A stretch of 64,000 nucleotides of DNA, from assembly GCF_030704535.1 (NCBI RefSeq), contig NC_081812.1:16031001-16095000 (forward strand), given 5' to 3'. The translations under genes were made by a program, and so were the position numbers. The notes under the pieces were generated by a model. The model did no database searches. It was given only the letters and a program-made list of their open reading frames with translations, and was not told where the DNA came from. Shown in pieces: positions 48,871-60,717 of this stretch (position 1 is its first letter; every line of letters starts with the position of its first letter). The stretch is from Vitis vinifera. Taxonomy: Eukaryota > Streptophyta > Magnoliopsida > Vitales > Vitaceae.

Positions 48871-50196
48871 CTAGAGACCCACACCAAATCTCTGGCCAGC
48901 CAAATCACACTGTACCTGAGCAAAGCCAATTCTAGACTTTTCAAGATCGAATTCCATCCACACGTTCTGCTGATGATGGTGTCCAATTACGTACGCCTCC
49001 ACAGCTAAAAGATCCGAGTTCCCAAATGTGAAGCAATACACCGAATCACTTCCCCTCACTTCACCCGGTACCCGATACAACAACCGGTCACCCGAAACCT
49101 TCATCTCCGCCCCGCGAAACATCAGACTCACTGTCGGTAACCAGGGCAGACTCGTTTGACTCAGTGGAACCCGGTAGCACAGATCCATGCCACCCTGGAA
49201 AACGTAATTGGGATCCTCCAGGACACGCAGGATCTGTGATGTTTGATTTAGAAACTCGTTCCTCAACGCGCTGTACACCGGGCCTAGTAGAAACGTGAAC
49301 TGAGTTCCCGAATCCACCATGGTCTGACCTGCACCCGTGTGGTCCGGCACGAACACTGATTTGGGCAACGGAAGCAACTTAGACGAAACTTTAATCCCTT
49401 CCAGCTGAACCGTGTATGCCACTCGGTCAAAGTAAGGTAATGGGGTTGAGATTTGGATCAGTGGGGTGTAATTTAACGGCATCAGCCAAGAAAAATTAGC
49501 GTCCCCAAGCAATAACACGCCCGAGAAATCGGAGTCGGAAATGCAGTAGGAAAATTTCGGGAAATCCATTTGAGAAACGAAAGAGAGCGAGCCGCGATTC
49601 ATACCCATGAGTCCAGTGTTCTTGGAGTCCTCTTCTGTGTTGGTGCTGAAGCTGGAGTCCATGCACCCGAATATCGTACCGGGCATATCAGAGTTACCGA
49701 TATAGAAGGTGTCCGACGCGAGATTTCCCTCGGAAGAGGAGGCGTCGGCGTATGAGAGAATGGCGTGGCAGAGCTGGTTGGAATCGCAAGAAGCGGGAAT
49801 GGGGAAGTCGCGGGTACGGTCGGTACAGGTGAGAGAGGAACAAGGGACGGGTGAGTAGGAAGAGGATCGATTGGGGTCAAATGTGGTTTGGAAGGTTTGG
49901 GTTTTGTTGCAGCGAAGCCATGAGAGCTCGCTCCCGGTGTCGAGGACCATGGAGACGTTTTGTGGGGGAGTGCCTACAGTGAGTGAGACGGTGAGGCTTA
50001 CATTGTGGTGGAAGTGAAGTTTGTTTGGGGATCTGGGGAATGACCCAGATGGAACGACCTGGGTTTTGAGGGGAAGCACTAACATGTCTATTGATTTGGA
50101 AGCACATAAGCAGACTTGGATTTGAATTTGAACGAGAAACAAGGCGTTAGCAAGAAGAAAAGAGATGGATTTGAGAGAGGGAGTGGAGAGTGTCAT
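48871..50196 (-). CDS. PCS1-like: PCS1-like aspartic protease (nepenthesin-type, A1B)
   Basis: A secreted or endomembrane peptidase that cuts with two catalytic aspartates. It is a single uninterrupted frame of 441 residues. A hydrophobic N-terminus (about residues 10-31) acts as signal peptide. The mature domain shows FHHNVSLTVSLTVGTPPQN, the first active site VLDTGSELSW (DTGS about 86-89), a cysteine-rich nepenthesin insert around residues 119-143, the flap-region Tyr at LSYADASSSEGNLA, and the second site MVDSGTQFTF (DSGT about 295-298). The C-terminus has the family-typical IGHHHQQNVWMEFDLEKSRIGFA. Length, lack of introns and motif wording match Arabidopsis PCS1, which protects cells from death during gametogenesis and embryogenesis. 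The family is firm; that role here is inferred. Confidence 0.94.
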   Translation of the reverse strand: MTLSTPSLKSISFLLANALFLVQIQIQVCLCASKSIDMLVLPLKTQVVPSGSFPRSPNKLHFHHNVSLTVSLTVGTPPQNVSMVLDTGSELSWLRCNKTQTFQTTFDPNRSSSYSPVPCSSLTCTDRTRDFPIPASCDSNQLCHAILSYADASSSEGNLASDTFYIGNSDMPGTIFGCMDSSFSTNTEEDSKNTGLMGMNRGSLSFVSQMDFPKFSYCISDSDFSGVLLLGDANFSWLMPLNYTPLIQISTPLPYFDRVAYTVQLEGIKVSSKLLPLPKSVFVPDHTGAGQTMVDSGTQFTFLLGPVYSALRNEFLNQTSQILRVLEDPNYVFQGGMDLCYRVPLSQTSLPWLPTVSLMFRGAEMKVSGDRLLYRVPGEVRGSDSVYCFTFGNSDLLAVEAYVIGHHHQQNVWMEFDLEKSRIGFAQVQCDLAGQRFGVGL

Positions 50197-53100
50197 GGCG
50201 TGTGGTTAATGGAATGGAGAATGGAGACGTTGGGTTGGCGAAGGGCCGTTGTGCAGAGTGAAGAGACAGTGAGAGGGAAACGAGAGAGTAGTAATTATTT
50301 GGAACTGAACGTGTACAGAGAGCGCAGAACTGAGCGGAGTAATGGCATAAAATGAGATGAAAGGGGGGTGTTGTGGGTTCTCGGGACAAATGCTGCCAGT
50401 CTGAAATACTGACATCTCTGAACAGAAATGATGTTAGAAACTTAGAAGTTAGATCTACCAACAAACGACGCCGTTCAGAATGTCATTCCAACTTGTTAGG
50501 TTCACCTGTGGTCCTCTCAAGTTTTGCTCTAGGATAATACATACCAGGAGAACCAAAAGGGACAAAAAACAATTGGCCAAATGATTTTTTTCAGTTAGAC
50601 AATTAATAAACCCATTTATTTCGAGTATTCTTGGAGCAAATGTAGTTTGTAGCATTTACCAAATCTTTTATGGCTACCATTGCTCAGCATTAATTTTAAA
50701 CTACTCAATAACGAGTCTAAGAGTTGAGGTGAACAAACCCTTCTCAAACAATTTGCTCAGCATTTACCAAATAATATTTAACATGTATTTAATTAAATTT
50801 TTGACAACCCTGTTATTGAAACCAGGCATGCACCCATTTTCTTATGTCCCAACTTGATCAGCGGCTCACTTTTTTCCGGGCTAGGCTACACTTGCTCATT
50901 GCATATGATGTTCTTAAGTTCATTTACTCATATTGATTTTTTTATATACTATTTGTCAATGCGTTAGGTTTATCATCAGTCAAAATCAAATTGAATATTA
51001 AATTCATATATGAAGCCATCGAATAATTACTAATCATAAACCTTATTTTATTCCTATATTGCTCGTTAACTAACCGATAAAAATGAAAAGTTATAGGACA
51101 AATATTGGTATGGGTAGGGTTGCACGTAGGTTGGGAGTCGGGACCTAACGCAAAAAGTATGTAATGAAGCCCACTAGTTCATTGGAAAAGGGTGGACAAC
51201 CAACCTAGGGCTAGGGTGATGATGAAGTTGGGGGGTTAAGCCCATGAGATTATGAACATCACGTCAATATTCACTCATTGAGAGATAATTGGACCGTCAA
51301 ACTTTATCTTATAAGAGTAACGTGATCATTTAAAGAGGCCTTTATGACTAAAGAGAAGAACAATTAGGTAGCCCATCTCCAATATGGTCCAAAAACCCAC
51401 CTTTTTCAAGACATATTTTACAAATTTTAGACTATGTACTTTTATTATTTGATTAAGAAAGTTGTCATAATAAGAGTTCTATATACAATGAGTTATGGTG
51501 TAAAGTTTAGTATTCTCATTTATTTTGATGATATTTTATTCAAGCAGTCACATTGATGTCTCTTCTAAGGTTCTTTTTTTTTCTAGGTGCCCAAGTTGGT
51601 GAGGCCATTGACTCCATTCCATGGCTATGCAGTGAGTAGTTAAATTGATAATAAAGTAGATAAAGAGTTTTCAAACTGTTCAAGTGGTTGCACATGTTAT
51701 GCTGAATCGTGGATGGACAGCATCGTGATTGGGTCCATAAAAAAGATGGAGCAGGTGACAATGCCCCATTCCCCAACTGTGACACAACCTAAAGGCCATG
51801 CTTTCAGTCGATTCACTTTTTCCGTAGTTTTAATTTTAGAAATTAGAGCATAATTTTTTAAGAAGAGTTTAATTTTTTTACTTTTTCCGTGGTTGCATGT
51901 GCTGGCTTCCTTATAAGGTAGTGGCAGGAATGGTGGGTTGGGTGGCTTCATACAAGGACCCAACAACAGCTCAATTTCCACCACAAATTTGAGAAATGGG
52001 GTTGTCCTCAATTTTTATGACACCAATTTCTTTGAGTTTATTCAAAATAGGGAAGGTTTGAAGTAGTTTCTACACTTCCACAAATCTAGCATTATTGTTT
52101 CAGACAAAAAATGAAGAGGCTCATTTTCGTCCTCTTTCTTTGCTAAGCAAATGAAATCCCCACGGAGACCAAAATCTTGACATTTTGATTTTTCTTTGTG
52201 CTCATATTTTATAGGTCAAAAGGAGAAAAAGAAAGATATAAAAGAAAAAAAAAATAGTAATCTGTCGTGGCCCAATTAGAATCCATGAAATCCAGGTTCA
52301 ATTTCAAAGCGGGGTTCATGGAAACATTTGCTTACACGATAAGAGGTAGGGAGGTACCTTTTGAAAGCGAACGTGAATGGGAGTCTTTGAGTAGGGTGAT
52401 GGAGAGCACAAACAAATACAAAGGTGAAAACATTCTCTGATCATTTCTTTAAATGGTCCCCTTAGGATGGAAATTGCCAACCTGATATGCTCTTCCTTAA
52501 ATGATCCCCTTTGGATGGAAATTGCCAACCTGATGAAGACACTGAGATTATGGGCGGAAGTTTTTACTAAAATATATGAAAACTTTAGAAAATGTTTTCA
52601 ATATTTCTAATATTCTAAAATTTTTATTAAAAGAGTTCGTTTTCAAATATTAGAAAAATTAGAATCATTTCTTAAAATTACTATTAAATAAGTTCTTAAA
52701 GTCTGTTTGACAATGATTTTTTAAACACTTTCAATATTTTTAACACTTAAAACTAGACGTGAACTCGGTAGATAAAAAATAACAATTCGATAGAGAATAT
52801 ATCAGTGTAATTAGGACAAAGAGATTGAAGATATAGCAATTACATTTCTAAAAACCTGTGAAGGAAGATTTACCCTTTTTCTAGGTTATATATATATATA
52901 TATCCAATTCTGCACTTTCTCGATTGCCTCTACATCAGGCAAATTTGATTTGTTTCCATTGTGCTTTGTCTGCAACAATCTCGTTTCTAAGCATAAGCAG
53001 AGCCAAAATAAGGCATGGTAGCCTGAAATTATTTGTAGGCCACCTGGCTAGACTGAAATTCCGATGGTTTCTCCATGGAGGAATAGAGATACTTGGAAAA

Positions 53101-53976
53101 ACAGAATATCCAGAGTAGCACAAACCATATAGACAAATTTTTTATGTAATATGATATTCTCAAGACAACTTTGTTGTGTCAAGGGGATAGAAATTCCTAC
53201 TCAATAAAAAGCTTGATAATGATCTGAATCGACTTTAGACTTCCAGAATTTGGCATTACACAGCCGTTTCTTTTTCTCATGCCACTTCATAATCATAACA
53301 TAAGTGGTCCATGACAGTTTAATGTATTTATTTCGTCACTTCGGATTGGGATGCGGATGTTCCCGTGGCCCAACCAACTCCACAAACCCACTTTCATACT
53401 TCAAGGCAAGCGTTACCTTCCATCCACACACTCGAAAGCAAAAAATGTCGATCTTGGAAAAATGAACCATGAAACAAAAATGCAGTTTCCTGCTTTCCCT
53501 ATTATTTCTATTATTCATAACCTTAGAAGTAATAAAACCAGGGGATATTGGAGGATCTGCATTTGAAGTAATTAAAAGAAGGAGAACATTACGCTATCGA
53601 TTGAACAAGCTTGTAGATATATAGCAGAGTAGAAAGGCCACATGGCAGCCCCCCAGTCTCCTGTTCTGGGAGTTGAAACTCCCGTTGGGTGGCTCTCATC
53701 AGCAACTAGTTTGAATTAGCACCAGAATTGGAAGACCTGCACCAATAAATAGAAAGCAGAAGAAGGATCCACATCGTCTGTTGAAGCACATGCATCAATC
53801 TCCTGCACCACATTTTGCTGAGAATAGTATTTTAAATTATTCAAAGGTGATACAAAGGTGACGGGGAAGTAAAATAAGAGTTTATACAACTAGTACATTT
53901 TACATGTAAATTTGATGAGGAAGTATCTGGGGAAGGAGGGTTTTTCACATTTCAAGAAAGATGGGAGCACAAAAGT
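50197..53976. other. Long region without a recognised gene
   Basis: The first 270 bp should hold the protease 5' UTR and promoter. The rest has only short open frames. A 48-bp duplication at 52449-52540 and an (AT)n run near 52885-52902 are the only structures I noted. Confidence 0.5.
52449..52540. repeat. Tandem duplication, 48 bp x 2
   Basis: Copies begin at about 52449 and 52497 and share ggatggaaattgccaacctg. A 48-bp period would keep frame, but no real gene is seen here. Confidence 0.8.
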
Positions 53977-54465
53977 CTATTTGTCAACTTGGTTGAGCTT
54001 GCCAAGGCCATTGCAACGAGCACACACAATCTGTGCCTGGTCCTTCCTTGCTGCATTCGCCCTCAGGGCCACCCCTGATTGTCGCACGAAGCCCGCACCA
54101 TCACACTCGGGACACCTGCATCCACCATACATGGCAATTCACCAAAATGACTCAAAGAAGGGCAAAATTCAATTCACATTCACAAGTTGGTAGAGGAAGG
54201 GGCAAATTATTTACACGTCCTTGCGGGAGAAGAAAATTGGGAAGGCAGTTCCGAGCACTGTCACCGCAACAGCCCCTGCAATCAAATAGATTGTACCATC
54301 AGTTGATACCTCTCCAACAGCAGCGACCACAGTTAAAGATCTGTTTTTCTTCTTCCATGAAACTGCTGAACCAACAGGTGTTGGACGAGCATAAAAGCCG
54401 GGAAGAGATGATTGCTTCAATGAATTCCCGGGAAAGAGAGTATGCAGTGGAGCTAGTGACACCAT
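53977..54465 (-). CDS. Small plastid-type DnaJ-like zinc-finger protein
   Basis: Two exons, 54465-54215 and 54115-53977, joined by a GT-AG intron (donor GT|GTAAAT, acceptor GCAG|G), giving 129 residues. The first ~60 residues (MVSLAPLHTLFPGN..., rich in Ser, Pro and basic residues) look like a chloroplast transit peptide. One membrane segment follows (IYLIAGAVAVTVLG), then FFSRKDV. Exon 2 codes two CxxCxGxG-type motifs, CPECDGAGF and CARCNGLGKL, ending NQVDK. That is half of the four-motif zinc-binding domain of DnaJ, as in the small plastid proteins annotated as DnaJ/Hsp40 cysteine-rich. These are thought to act as membrane-held redox or folding helpers in plastids. The exact function is not known to me. 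Confidence 0.88.
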
Positions 54466-54609
54466 TGATATGTTTTCTGGCCTTCAAAATGCTCAGATCT
54501 GTAGAAAAACAACGAGGAATATGCGAGGGGTTTGGTTTAGCTGGTTTTAAAATTCACTTGGATTCAGGTTTTGTATCCATCTATTGTCTACAGATTTGCT
54601 AGCTGCTAC

Positions 54610-54693
54610 ACTTGGAATTGGATAAGGCCATGTCAGAACTCGAGATACTACAATTGGAATTGGATAAGGCCACGTCAGAACTCAAGATACTGG
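54610..54693 (+). repeat. Tandem duplication, 42 bp x 2, open in frame
   Basis: Copies start at about 54610 and 54652, sharing ttggaattggataaggcca and gtcagaact. The 42-bp period gives a repeated 14-residue, heptad-like peptide (LELDKAMSELEILQ) on the plus strand. It could be a scrap of coiled-coil coding sequence or chance. Confidence 0.75.
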
Positions 54694-55329
54694 TGGTTTT
54701 CTGGATAAGGATGGGCCCCACCTTTTTACACTCTATGGCTCACATATTATCTCGAATCCTTCTGTGGTTCAATAACCTTATATTACTACTCAGCAGTCTA
54801 TATATATGTTTTGTACTCTTTTTTAAACTATTTTTTCTCTCTCACTCAACAATATATATGTACCTGTTTTACATGAACTCATCTAGGGATAAATAAACTT
54901 GCAGGTCCTTTTATGTAGGACAAGCTTAAGAAGGTTATCTACAATCATTTAAGATGGGCTAGGGCTTCAATTTTTTAAGATTTAAAGAGAGGAACCAAAA
55001 AAAGGAAAAAATTAAATGAAAGATAGAAGAAAAAAGATAAAAAAAATCTTTAAAATTTCATTAAGCCATTCTAGGAGTATCACCTAAAAAAAAATATAAA
55101 CATCATAAAAAATTGTCCCCCTTTTTTAGCATTTAACCTTATTTATGTGCTTTAGAAAACTCTAAAAATCATAAAAAAGCATACAATAACTTATTAGGAC
55201 TCTTATCCCTTTCCCAAAAGATTAAATCATTCAAAAATAATAATTAAAAGAAAATAAAAACTTTCTTTTTAAAATTAGAACTTTTAACTTTATAGAAACT
55301 TCTTGTCATTAAAGTTTGTGATAAAGACT

Positions 55330-55660
55330 TCTGAATTCTAAAAAAAGGCTCAAATAAGAACTTTAGAAAAATATATATTTTAAAGAATAGAAAACTTTGG
55401 AAATATAAAAACTTTTTTTAAGGAGGATTTTCTAATAAAAAATTTCCCAAATTCTAAATGCAACTCAAAAAAAATTATTAACTAATTATCACTCTATAGA
55501 ACCCAAAAAAACAACATAATCACTTAAATATCCTTGATAGAGTAATTTAGGTTTTCTTTACTTTCTTTTATTTCTTTTTTAAGTAGATCTTGGAGATTCA
55601 TCACATCAACTCCCCTTAACTTGGAAAAAAACTCAACCCCAAGTTTTAGTGACTTTCCGT
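55330..55660 (+). repeat. Left member of a ~330 bp direct repeat pair
   Basis: Matches 57360-57700 in the same orientation. Shared words include cccaaattctaaatgcaa, gatagagt.atttaggttttc, and atcttggagatt. About 75% identity by eye. Confidence 0.7.
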
Positions 55661-55769
55661 AATCAATTGAAATCATGAGTGATGTCTTCCACCCTTTCTT
55701 TCATTATTGACCTACACAAGCGAATTGATAATGCAAAACATAGAGCTTTTCATTAGAATCTTGCAAACT

Positions 55770-57300
55770 TTTTTTTTCTTTTTCTTTTGAAAGATAAACA
55801 AAACATTCATTAAAGAGCACCGAATGGAGGGGGTATATAGGTAGGTGGGGTAGCAAAGTTTGATACAATTTACCAATACAACTCAAACCTAAAATGTTTT
55901 TCTCAGGTTTAAGTCGAGTATAATCAGAGTTCAGGAAAAATTCGTGTCAACCTACATGACTGTTTTAATAAATAGGTAGTTTTTGGGTGAACTTGCATAA
56001 CACGAATTTGACTCAAATTGACTAATTTAATAATCCTATTGATTAACCTAATTATAACTTTAAACTATTTAACTCATATTTGACTCATTGTAAATTTGTT
56101 TTTAAATAAATAGGGCAATTGAGTCATAAACATGTTTGGTTGAAACATCAATTATATAGAATTATACAAGACCTAACTCAACCTAATAATCTAATTATTA
56201 AATAGGAGCATCTAATTATTAAATGTGTTACATGATGTATTGCCGATTTAATAATTAGGTAATATTTAGGTTTATGTTTTTAATATAATTATTATCCGAG
56301 TTGAGTTTGGGTTTGAACTATGTAGTAGAATGTCTAGGCTTTGATACAACACGAACATGACCCACTAATATGAATTGTCACTTCTACAAATAGATGGTAT
56401 GCAAAACCTTCAAAAGGAGCCCACCAAAAAGCATATACATAAGCAATATTCATAAAAAGAAAAAAGAAAAACAAAATCTATCTGCAATTACTGCTATCTA
56501 AGAAATCCAACATTATGCAATTCTTCGTTTCTAGCAAAATGTGGGAACATTCCAATAGGGATTTAATGAAGTTCTCCTTCACTATTTGATCTAAAAGTTC
56601 TTTATTGAAAATCGTTCAATTAGGCTCTTTCCACAATTAGGGTGTCATGCATCAAACCTTCCTTCTCTTATCAAACCCCTTAAACTATCAACTAAGCAGG
56701 AAATTTCAAATTGAAGTTGGAAACGCCTATTTCAAAGCAAAGACTGCTAATAGAAACATCCATAACCCTTTTTTCCTATCATAATGTATCAAGATGTAAT
56801 CAACTAATTCTTCACTATCTTTACAAAGACTACATCTATTAACCATCCTCCACCCTCTCTTCGTTAGAAAATCAATAGTTAAAATCTTTCACATGCTACT
56901 TCCTAAGGAAAAAAACATTTTCTCAAAGGAACTCAAGACCCCAAAGTTCTTTTGCTAGGAACACCACTTTAGTCTTAGCACATAAGAAAATGTAGTACAA
57001 CTTTACACTGAATCTTCTCCTCCTATTCTCCTCCCATAGTAAATCATCCTCTCTTGCTTCTTGCACTCTCACAGAACAAATAAGATCCATTGATGAAGTC
57101 CCCACCTCTATTTCCTAATTTTGAAAGAATCTTCTAAATTGCACCTTCCAATGATCTCCACTTCCCTCTTTTACTCATAAATCTGCCACTGTACAAATGG
57201 AATGCCTCTTTCATTCAACCAAATCTCCCTCCCCCTTTTCTCCCACTAGAATTTAGTTCGCCCACCATAATCTTGTAAACTTGTTACAAAATGTAACCAC
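55770..57300 (-). mobile_element. Truncated LINE with a nested non-autonomous insertion
   Basis: The minus strand shows the C-terminal part of a plant L1-type LINE ORF2. Pieces such as EDDLLWEENRRRRFSVKLYY and AKTKVVFLAKELWG, then RGWRMVNRCSLCKDSEEL, match the zf-RVT region of these elements. The 3' end at about 55770-55800 reads gtttatctttcaaaagaaa, a typical LINE tail. The frame is broken by stops and small indels, and the 5' part is missing. Between about 55890 and 56400 a different AT-rich sequence with cgtgtcaacctacatgac and aacacgaacatgacccac at its ends interrupts it. This looks like a common non-autonomous plant repeat. Confidence 0.75.
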
Positions 57301-57359
57301 CAAGCATGATCTTCCAAGTGTTCTTTAAGTTTATTTTTTGCTAATGTTTCTAATAAAGA

Positions 57360-57700
57360 AGACTTCTGCATTCTCAAAAGGACTAAAAAAACCCTTAAAA
57401 ATTAAAATAATAACAACAATAACAACAACAACAACAACAACAACAACAATAATAATAATAATAATGTATTACAAAATAGAAAGCTTAGAAATATAAAAAG
57501 AAAATTTTTAAAAATCCAATAATCCCAAATTCTAAATGCAAATTAAATACTAACTACTAACTAATTATGACTCTAGAAACCTGAAAGACCGTAATATTAC
57601 CTAACTACCTTTGATAGAGTCATTTAGGTTTTCTTTATTTCCTTTCATTCCTTTCTTAAGGAAATCTTGGAGATTGATCATCATCAATTTCCCCTTGTCA
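57360..57700 (+). repeat. Right member of a ~330 bp direct repeat pair
   Basis: Counterpart of 55330-55660. It contains an extra (AAC)n/(AAT)n microsatellite at 57409-57462. Confidence 0.7.
57409..57462. repeat. (AAC)n/(AAT)n microsatellite
   Basis: Runs of aac and aat units, a compound trinucleotide repeat. Confidence 0.95.
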
Positions 57701-59619
57701 AAAGGGAAGCTCTTGTAAGGAACATATTCCACATTATTTATTTATGTCTTATTGCTAGATATGGGGTATCAACAACAAATAATCCAAGCACCATTCCAAA
57801 AGACTAAAGATTACACACTAAACAAGCCAACTTGTGCACACCAGTTAGACATAAAACAGCTATAGCATGTAGTAATCAAAATAACAAATCAGTGTCTTAC
57901 CTCACCAGTTTGTAATCTACCTGTACATTCATAAACAGATCTTAGCCTGAATACAACAAAGATGTCTTCATTTCCTGGAATATTCTGAGAAAATATTGAT
58001 ATTTCAGAGTGAAAAAAAGCACAATATCATCTTATGTTGTGAATTCTTGCTGCATGGATGGGTTGAAAGAAACCAAACCTATTGCAACACTCTCCAAAAA
58101 TATCACAGGCCCTAACTTTTCTCATGGTTGATCAACTTTATTTTCAGTTTTCTGCTATGGAGAAATTCCCGAAACACTTAACTTCATATTTCTGGTAGGA
58201 CTTCTTATCAGAAAGAATTAGGGTAGGATTAGGTTTGGAAACTTGACCTAGGAAATTTGAACTAGAGTCTACAAGAAACTGAACTATACTGTGTAGTAGA
58301 CCATTTCAAACAAATATTGTAAAGCTTTAAGAACACACAAACTCATTAAAGACCTTTATGCTAAGACAAAAACAAATAAGCAAAATAACACACACTGATG
58401 AGTAAATGACTTAAGGTGATTGCATAACCTTTCATAACGTGAATGCACTTCAGCACATCTAAACAAGTAACATGTTGAAAGTGTAAATTCATTTAATGCC
58501 TGATCTGTTAATCTTTTAATTTGGGACAAAAGGTCGGATATAAACTCCACATTTGTTGGGGTGATTCCTGCATCCTTTATGTGATACATTAAGAACGATT
58601 TTCTATTATGAGTTTTTAATCCATGGATGAATGGTTGGATAGAAATTTTCAATTATAAGGAACTAATCACAGGTGCAAGGAATTTAATAGGGATACACGA
58701 CCTATCTGGTAGACCCACAGTAATTCAGAGACTAGTACTTTTGAGTTGAACATCCAAAAGAAATGGAAGACTGCTGAAACAAAGAGAAAGCAACCATGTT
58801 ACATGGAATGATGGAATGGAACAACTTAAAACTTTTCCATAGAAACTGAAAATAAACACACCCAACTGGTGCAAACAAATTATGTAAATGAGAAAATGAT
58901 AAGCATTCATTAGTGAACAAAAAGAAATATTTACTACAATGCTTTAGAGACTAATTCATGTGCTGTGGTAAGCAAGCAATTATACCTTCATAACTTTTGG
59001 TAGTCACCTCTAACTGCATAGCAAACTGCAAAATCTTCTTCCTCCATGTATAAAAAACAAACCCAAACAACTTAGAAACTTTCCAGAGTAACTGAAAATA
59101 TAAGTGCCCAACTGCTACCAACAAGTTACATATAGGGGAAATGGACAACATCAATTTTTCTATTTTCATAAACTTTGATGACCAACTCTAAATGCACCGC
59201 CAACAGCATAGAGTGTTCTGCATTATGCAAAAATAAATCTGATAACGGTTGAACTTTGTATTCTCCTTGACATTTTAAATTGGAAATTTTCCTTCTGAAA
59301 AACCATCAAATTTTTTAATGCCTTCATAACCTTGAAATGCACAGCTAACAGCATAGTGTTCTCCATGCATGCAAAAACAAATCTGATAACAGTTGAAATT
59401 TCCATTCTGATTGATATATATTAAATTCGAAATCATCCTTTCTTTTTAAGTGTCATTATCTACAGAGAGTAAATCATACATTTTCACATGTGTTCCTCCT
59501 TTAGAATGATTACAACAATAAGATTCAGGTAGGGAACATAGACATTTAAAACAACAAGAATTTCACCACATGCAAAAGAGCAATCACCATCATATAATTC
59601 CATTGTTATCATCGGAAGC
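57701..59619. other. Unassigned region with an exon-like segment and degenerate repeats
   Basis: No known family is recognised. At 57974-57901 the minus strand has a TTCCAG acceptor, 74 open bases (NEDIFVVFRLRSVYECTGRL...) and a GAG|GTAAGA donor. At 58652-58400 there is an open minus-strand stretch. At 58730-59425 there are degenerate tandem units. This could be a decayed gene or the long 3' flank of the RING gene. Confidence 0.35.
58730..59425. repeat. Degenerate tandem repeats (~150-220 bp)
   Basis: The unit at 58830-58910 resembles 59067-59150 (ttccatagaaactgaaaata vs ttccagagtaactgaaaata, then cccaactg). The unit at 59166-59276 resembles 59316-59425 (acagcatag, gcaaaaa.aaatctgataac, gttgaa). 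Confidence 0.65.
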
Positions 59620-60717
59620 TCAAGACTGGTTGTGCCTTCTTGAGGATCTCTCGAACACTGTTTCAGGGTGACTTCCCTGCCTAGACCCAGTTTCTTGACT
59701 AGATCGAGAGGATGAAATTCTAAACCTCCCAAAAACAGATAAGAAATTGCGCATAACACGTCCGAATCCACCACCCTCTCTTGATCTTATTCCACTTGCA
59801 ACCCACGGATTCCTTCTGGAAGCACCACTGGGATTAAATCCGCCATCCATTTCCGTGAAAACAACAGGAAGCTCACGTTCTGCAGCTTGTCTTCCTCCAG
59901 TAAACCTTCCTACTGCAAAACCACCACCAGGGAGTCTCCATATTGTTAGCCCCACATTGTCTTCTTCTGTCAGACCGGGAGACTGCAGATGTCCTGAACT
60001 TCCACCTTCATGAGAATCCGTAGGCAACTCATGGCGGCAAACAGGGCAAGAATTACGGAGAGAGAGCCAAGGAAGGATACAATCAGAATGGTAAATGTGC
60101 TTGCATGGCAACTCACGAGCCTCCGAGTCAAGTTCGAAAGGTTCTTTGCACACAGCACAATGGGACTCACTCAAAACATGACTAGCAACAATCTTGATGG
60201 TGGGCAAAGACTCAACAGCAGCCTTTGAAGCCGGAGGGTGCTCACACCGCCCAGCTCCATTGATTTCTAATTGTGCCAATTGATCAAGAAGACGATCAAA
60301 CCCGGAACCCATCAGGAACTCGGACACGCTAGCAGGCAACGGCCTAAGTCCCGATCCTGTACCATCATCATAATACAATTCAAAGTTTCCCCTTTCACCA
60401 CTGGTACCGCCACCTTCACTGCCATTTACATCTGCAGAACCGCGGAGGACGATAACAGGGTTGAAAAGCGACCGATCACCTCCACTCCTCCTGGCCCGGC
60501 GAATTCTAGGAACCGGATCCTGATCCAAAGCATTCCTATTTTCGAGGTACATTGCCGATCCTGGAAGTCGACGACGCCGTGGAGATCGAGAGAGATTGTT
60601 GATTTGCTCCACGAATCCTGAACCGCAATCAGGACATAGGATTGCATCTTGAGCCCAAACCCTGATGAACCTGTTGCATCTGTAACACCAAAATGAAGAT
60701 CCACTCGCAGCCATCAT
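59620..60717 (-). CDS. RDUF1-like: RING E3 ubiquitin ligase, RDUF type (zinc ribbon, RING-H2, DUF1117)
   Basis: Transfers ubiquitin from an E2 to target proteins. It is a single uninterrupted frame of 365 residues. The N-terminus has a zinc ribbon (FWCYRCNRFIRV and LCPDCGSGFVEQI, about residues 9-39). A low-complexity linker follows, then a helical segment GFDRLLDQLAQLE. The RING-H2 lies at about residues 187-229: CAVCKEPFELD, LPCKHIYHSDCILPWL, NSCPVCRHEL, with all eight zinc ligands in place. The C-terminal DUF1117 block shows VGLTIWRLPGGGFAVGRF, ELPVVFTEMDGGFN and RRNPWVASG. The domain order equals Arabidopsis RDUF1/RDUF2, linked to abscisic acid and drought responses. The ligase call is firm; the stress role is inferred. 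An intron in the 5' UTR is likely between about 60760 and 61040. Confidence 0.95.
   Translation of the reverse strand: MMAASGSSFWCYRCNRFIRVWAQDAILCPDCGSGFVEQINNLSRSPRRRRLPGSAMYLENRNALDQDPVPRIRRARRSGGDRSLFNPVIVLRGSADVNGSEGGGTSGERGNFELYYDDGTGSGLRPLPASVSEFLMGSGFDRLLDQLAQLEINGAGRCEHPPASKAAVESLPTIKIVASHVLSESHCAVCKEPFELDSEARELPCKHIYHSDCILPWLSLRNSCPVCRHELPTDSHEGGSSGHLQSPGLTEEDNVGLTIWRLPGGGFAVGRFTGGRQAAERELPVVFTEMDGGFNPSGASRRNPWVASGIRSREGGGFGRVMRNFLSVFGRFRISSSRSSQETGSRQGSHPETVFERSSRRHNQS

Noticed and set aside
49570-49880. Secondary frames inside the aspartic protease gene
   Set aside because: Shadows of the 441-residue frame, which carries both catalytic motifs.
57409-57462. Regular short repeats considered as a CRISPR-like array
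   Set aside because: Plain trinucleotide microsatellite without spacers, in a plant nuclear sequence.
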